From Chitinophagales bacterium (GTDB lineage: Bacteria; Bacteroidota; Bacteroidia; Chitinophagales; UBA2359): a stretch of 64,000 nucleotides of DNA. Position 1 is the stretch's first letter, and every line of letters starts with the position of its first letter. Made by a program: the position numbers and the translations under genes. The notes beneath the pieces are model-generated. The model searched no databases. It worked only from the letters and a program-made list of their open reading frames with translations, and was not told the DNA's origin. Positions 62,867 to 64,000 of this stretch are shown here, one piece after another. The DNA lies in NCBI GenBank assembly GCA_016787295.1, contig JAEUUX010000051.1, positions 1 to 64,000 of the forward strand, given 5' to 3'.

Positions 62867-63751
62867 TTATGGCAATAAAAGAGCAAATGGAGTCAATTGT
62901 TGGGCGGTATAAGACAAACTTTTGCTGCGTTTAAAGGCATGATTAGTTTGGTAGGTAATTGCCAAGTTTTCTATTATCAACTGCAACAAACGGACATGAT
63001 TGATGGGCAAATACACATCGCTGTTGCGCAAAAGCACTGCGTCGGGAGTGATTTCGGAGAGTAGGTAGCGCCTGCCTTCTTGTGGAGGATAGAGGTAGAA
63101 CCCTATTTTGTAGTTCTTTTCAAGTGATGAAGTAAATTTATATTGACGCGTATTTTCGAAGCCCAACATAACAACATTGTTGTCCAATTCGAACAACCAC
63201 GAACGAAGTTGCAAGCGACGTGCCAACAAATAATATAAAGCGGTAATCAGCAAATCGGAGCCTAAATGTCCTGATATAACATCGCTCACAAAATAAAGTT
63301 GTGGATTGCTGCGGTCGGTTTGTGCCTTATATTGTTGTTCCTTAAAAAAAACCTCGTTCATATAACACACCGCTTTGTTGGGCGTATGAAGTGGTGTAAT
63401 TTTGTTGTGCATGGTTTGGTAGATAATATCGAGCATCTTTTTGGCATTATAGAAGCTCAATTCAGGACAGATAATATTATTTACCAAACACAAACCTTCC
63501 CACAAATCGTTGTTGCGGAAGGTTGCCCAATGTTCCAAGTGGCGCAAAATTTTGTTGAGATGAATATCAAAAATAACATCTTCGACCAACTCCTGCTCCA
63601 TGGTAGAGATGTCGGTGGCATGGTCGACATAGCGTTGCAAATCGGGCAAGATACGCCCCCCCATACCTACCAAAGCCTGATAAGCATTTTCGGACACAAA
63701 ACTATCTGTATCGAACAACAATACCAATAATGCTTCTAACTGTGAATGCAT
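62867..63751 (-). CDS. SirB1/transglutaminase-like protein
   Basis: 294 residues, no signal peptide. The N-terminal ~110 residues are helical (EALLVLLFDTDSFVSENAYQALVGMGG). The middle resembles Transglut_core2 (SirB1-like): LWEGLCLVNNIICPELSFYNAKKML, YMNEVFF, NPQLYFVSDVISGH and LGSDLLITALYYLLARRLQLRSW, then LFELDNNVVMLGF. In other members the domain reads N-x-x-S-x-L-P-x-VL-xRRxGxPISLS, and the position equivalent to the catalytic Cys is not evident here, so activity is uncertain. Related proteins have regulatory or tetratricopeptide-linked roles. Upstream spacing shows no good -7 box. Confidence 0.68.
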   Translation of the reverse strand: MHSQLEALLVLLFDTDSFVSENAYQALVGMGGRILPDLQRYVDHATDISTMEQELVEDVIFDIHLNKILRHLEHWATFRNNDLWEGLCLVNNIICPELSFYNAKKMLDIIYQTMHNKITPLHTPNKAVCYMNEVFFKEQQYKAQTDRSNPQLYFVSDVISGHLGSDLLITALYYLLARRLQLRSWLFELDNNVVMLGFENTRQYKFTSSLEKNYKIGFYLYPPQEGRRYLLSEITPDAVLLRNSDVYLPINHVRLLQLIIENLAITYQTNHAFKRSKSLSYTAQQLTPFALLLP

Positions 63752-63913
63752 AATTTGTACCTTTTACTAATAAAAAAATATCAGTTAAGGGGTATTTGAG
63801 AAGGGTAAAAAGGGGGTGCTATATTATCGAATTCCAAAATTTGGGAAATATCATTTGCTAATAAAATAGCGCAGATACATGACTTTCGGAACACGGTCTA
63901 CAAGGTAATGTGT

Positions 63914-64000
63914 TTATTTTTTGGTAGTGCGCGAAGTAGTTTTGGTACTTGTTTTAGTTGTGGTGGTTTTGGTGGTATTAGTTGTTTTTTTATTGCCTTT
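63914..64000 (-). CDS. Lys/Thr-rich C-terminal tail of a gene running off the window
   Basis: The minus-strand frame, read from the window edge to a TAA stop, gives 28 residues composed almost only of Lys, Thr and Ser (GNKKTTNTTKTTTTK, then TSTKTTSRTTKK). Such tails end several DNA-binding proteins of Bacteroidota, including DNA topoisomerase I and histone-like proteins. The identity cannot be fixed from this fragment. The preceding ~160 bp, towards the gene at 62867, shows no other feature. Confidence 0.45.
   Translation of the reverse strand, partial: KGNKKTTNTTKTTTTKTSTKTTSRTTKK

Noticed and set aside
1-64000. tRNA, rRNA, insertion sequence, integrase or prophage genes
   Set aside because: None of the translated frames resembles a transposase, integrase or phage structural protein, and no tRNA-like cloverleaf with CCA-proximal and TpsiC signatures stood out on reading; a covariance search would be needed to exclude them fully.

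Overview
The window is chromosomal DNA from a member of the phylum Bacteroidota. The evidence is: secreted proteins carrying type IX secretion (T9SS) C-terminal sorting domains; recurrent promoter-like TAnnTTTG (-7) motifs, several with a TTTG about 20 bp upstream; weak Shine-Dalgarno signals; and characteristic families such as FloA, DUF349, short RpoD-like sigma factors and DsbD-like proteins with stacked N-terminal domains. A finer assignment is not safe from this sequence alone. Gene density is high and strands are mixed. I saw no rRNA, tRNA, insertion sequence, CRISPR array or complete prophage.

Layout. 1-10 kb: the 3' end of an unrecognised gene, dnaE, a DUF4272 protein and a small neighbour, cysD without cysN, a secreted amidohydrolase-like protein that lacks the usual HxH metal motif, a MerC-like membrane protein, a small secreted protein and a methyltransferase. 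10-21 kb: a large minus-strand cell-envelope protein, a triple-Kazal lipoprotein, a lipoprotein, an ATP-grasp enzyme and a 1329-residue repetitive T9SS cargo. 21-32 kb: the first copy of a structured intergenic repeat, a beta-ureidopropionase-like nitrilase, queA, a trypsin-like protease, a GMC oxidoreductase with a secreted LamG-like protein, a truncated haemoglobin, two tandem sigma-70 factors and tpiA.

32-47 kb: dsbD with a separate DsbD-alpha paralogue, uvrB, a two-gene unit of an MglA-like GTPase and a two-helix membrane protein, an SGNH-like protein and a 1740-residue secreted protein made of 15 Cys-containing repeats. 47-64 kb: EVE-domain protein, the second copy of the structured repeat, galT, rlmH (TTG start), floA, a SUI1 factor, a glycosyltransferase, a YbjN/chaperone-like protein, an AT-rich two-gene cassette of an AAA ATPase and a small partner, a GH18-CUB T9SS protein, a UvrD-family helicase, a DUF349 protein, a SirB1/transglutaminase-like protein and the Lys/Thr-rich tail of a gene that runs off the window.

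Themes. Core functions (replication, repair, tRNA and rRNA modification, glycolysis, transcription) are interleaved with envelope and secreted proteins. The least explained items are: (a) the dispersed element at 21332-21482 and 48281-48436, whose hairpins keep GTTA loops while both sides of the stems change together; (b) the AAA ATPase plus small partner at 53711-55538, which looks like a transferred conflict or defence cassette; (c) the GTPase plus membrane protein pair at 38332-39733; (d) the adjacent sigma factor paralogues at 29396-31319.
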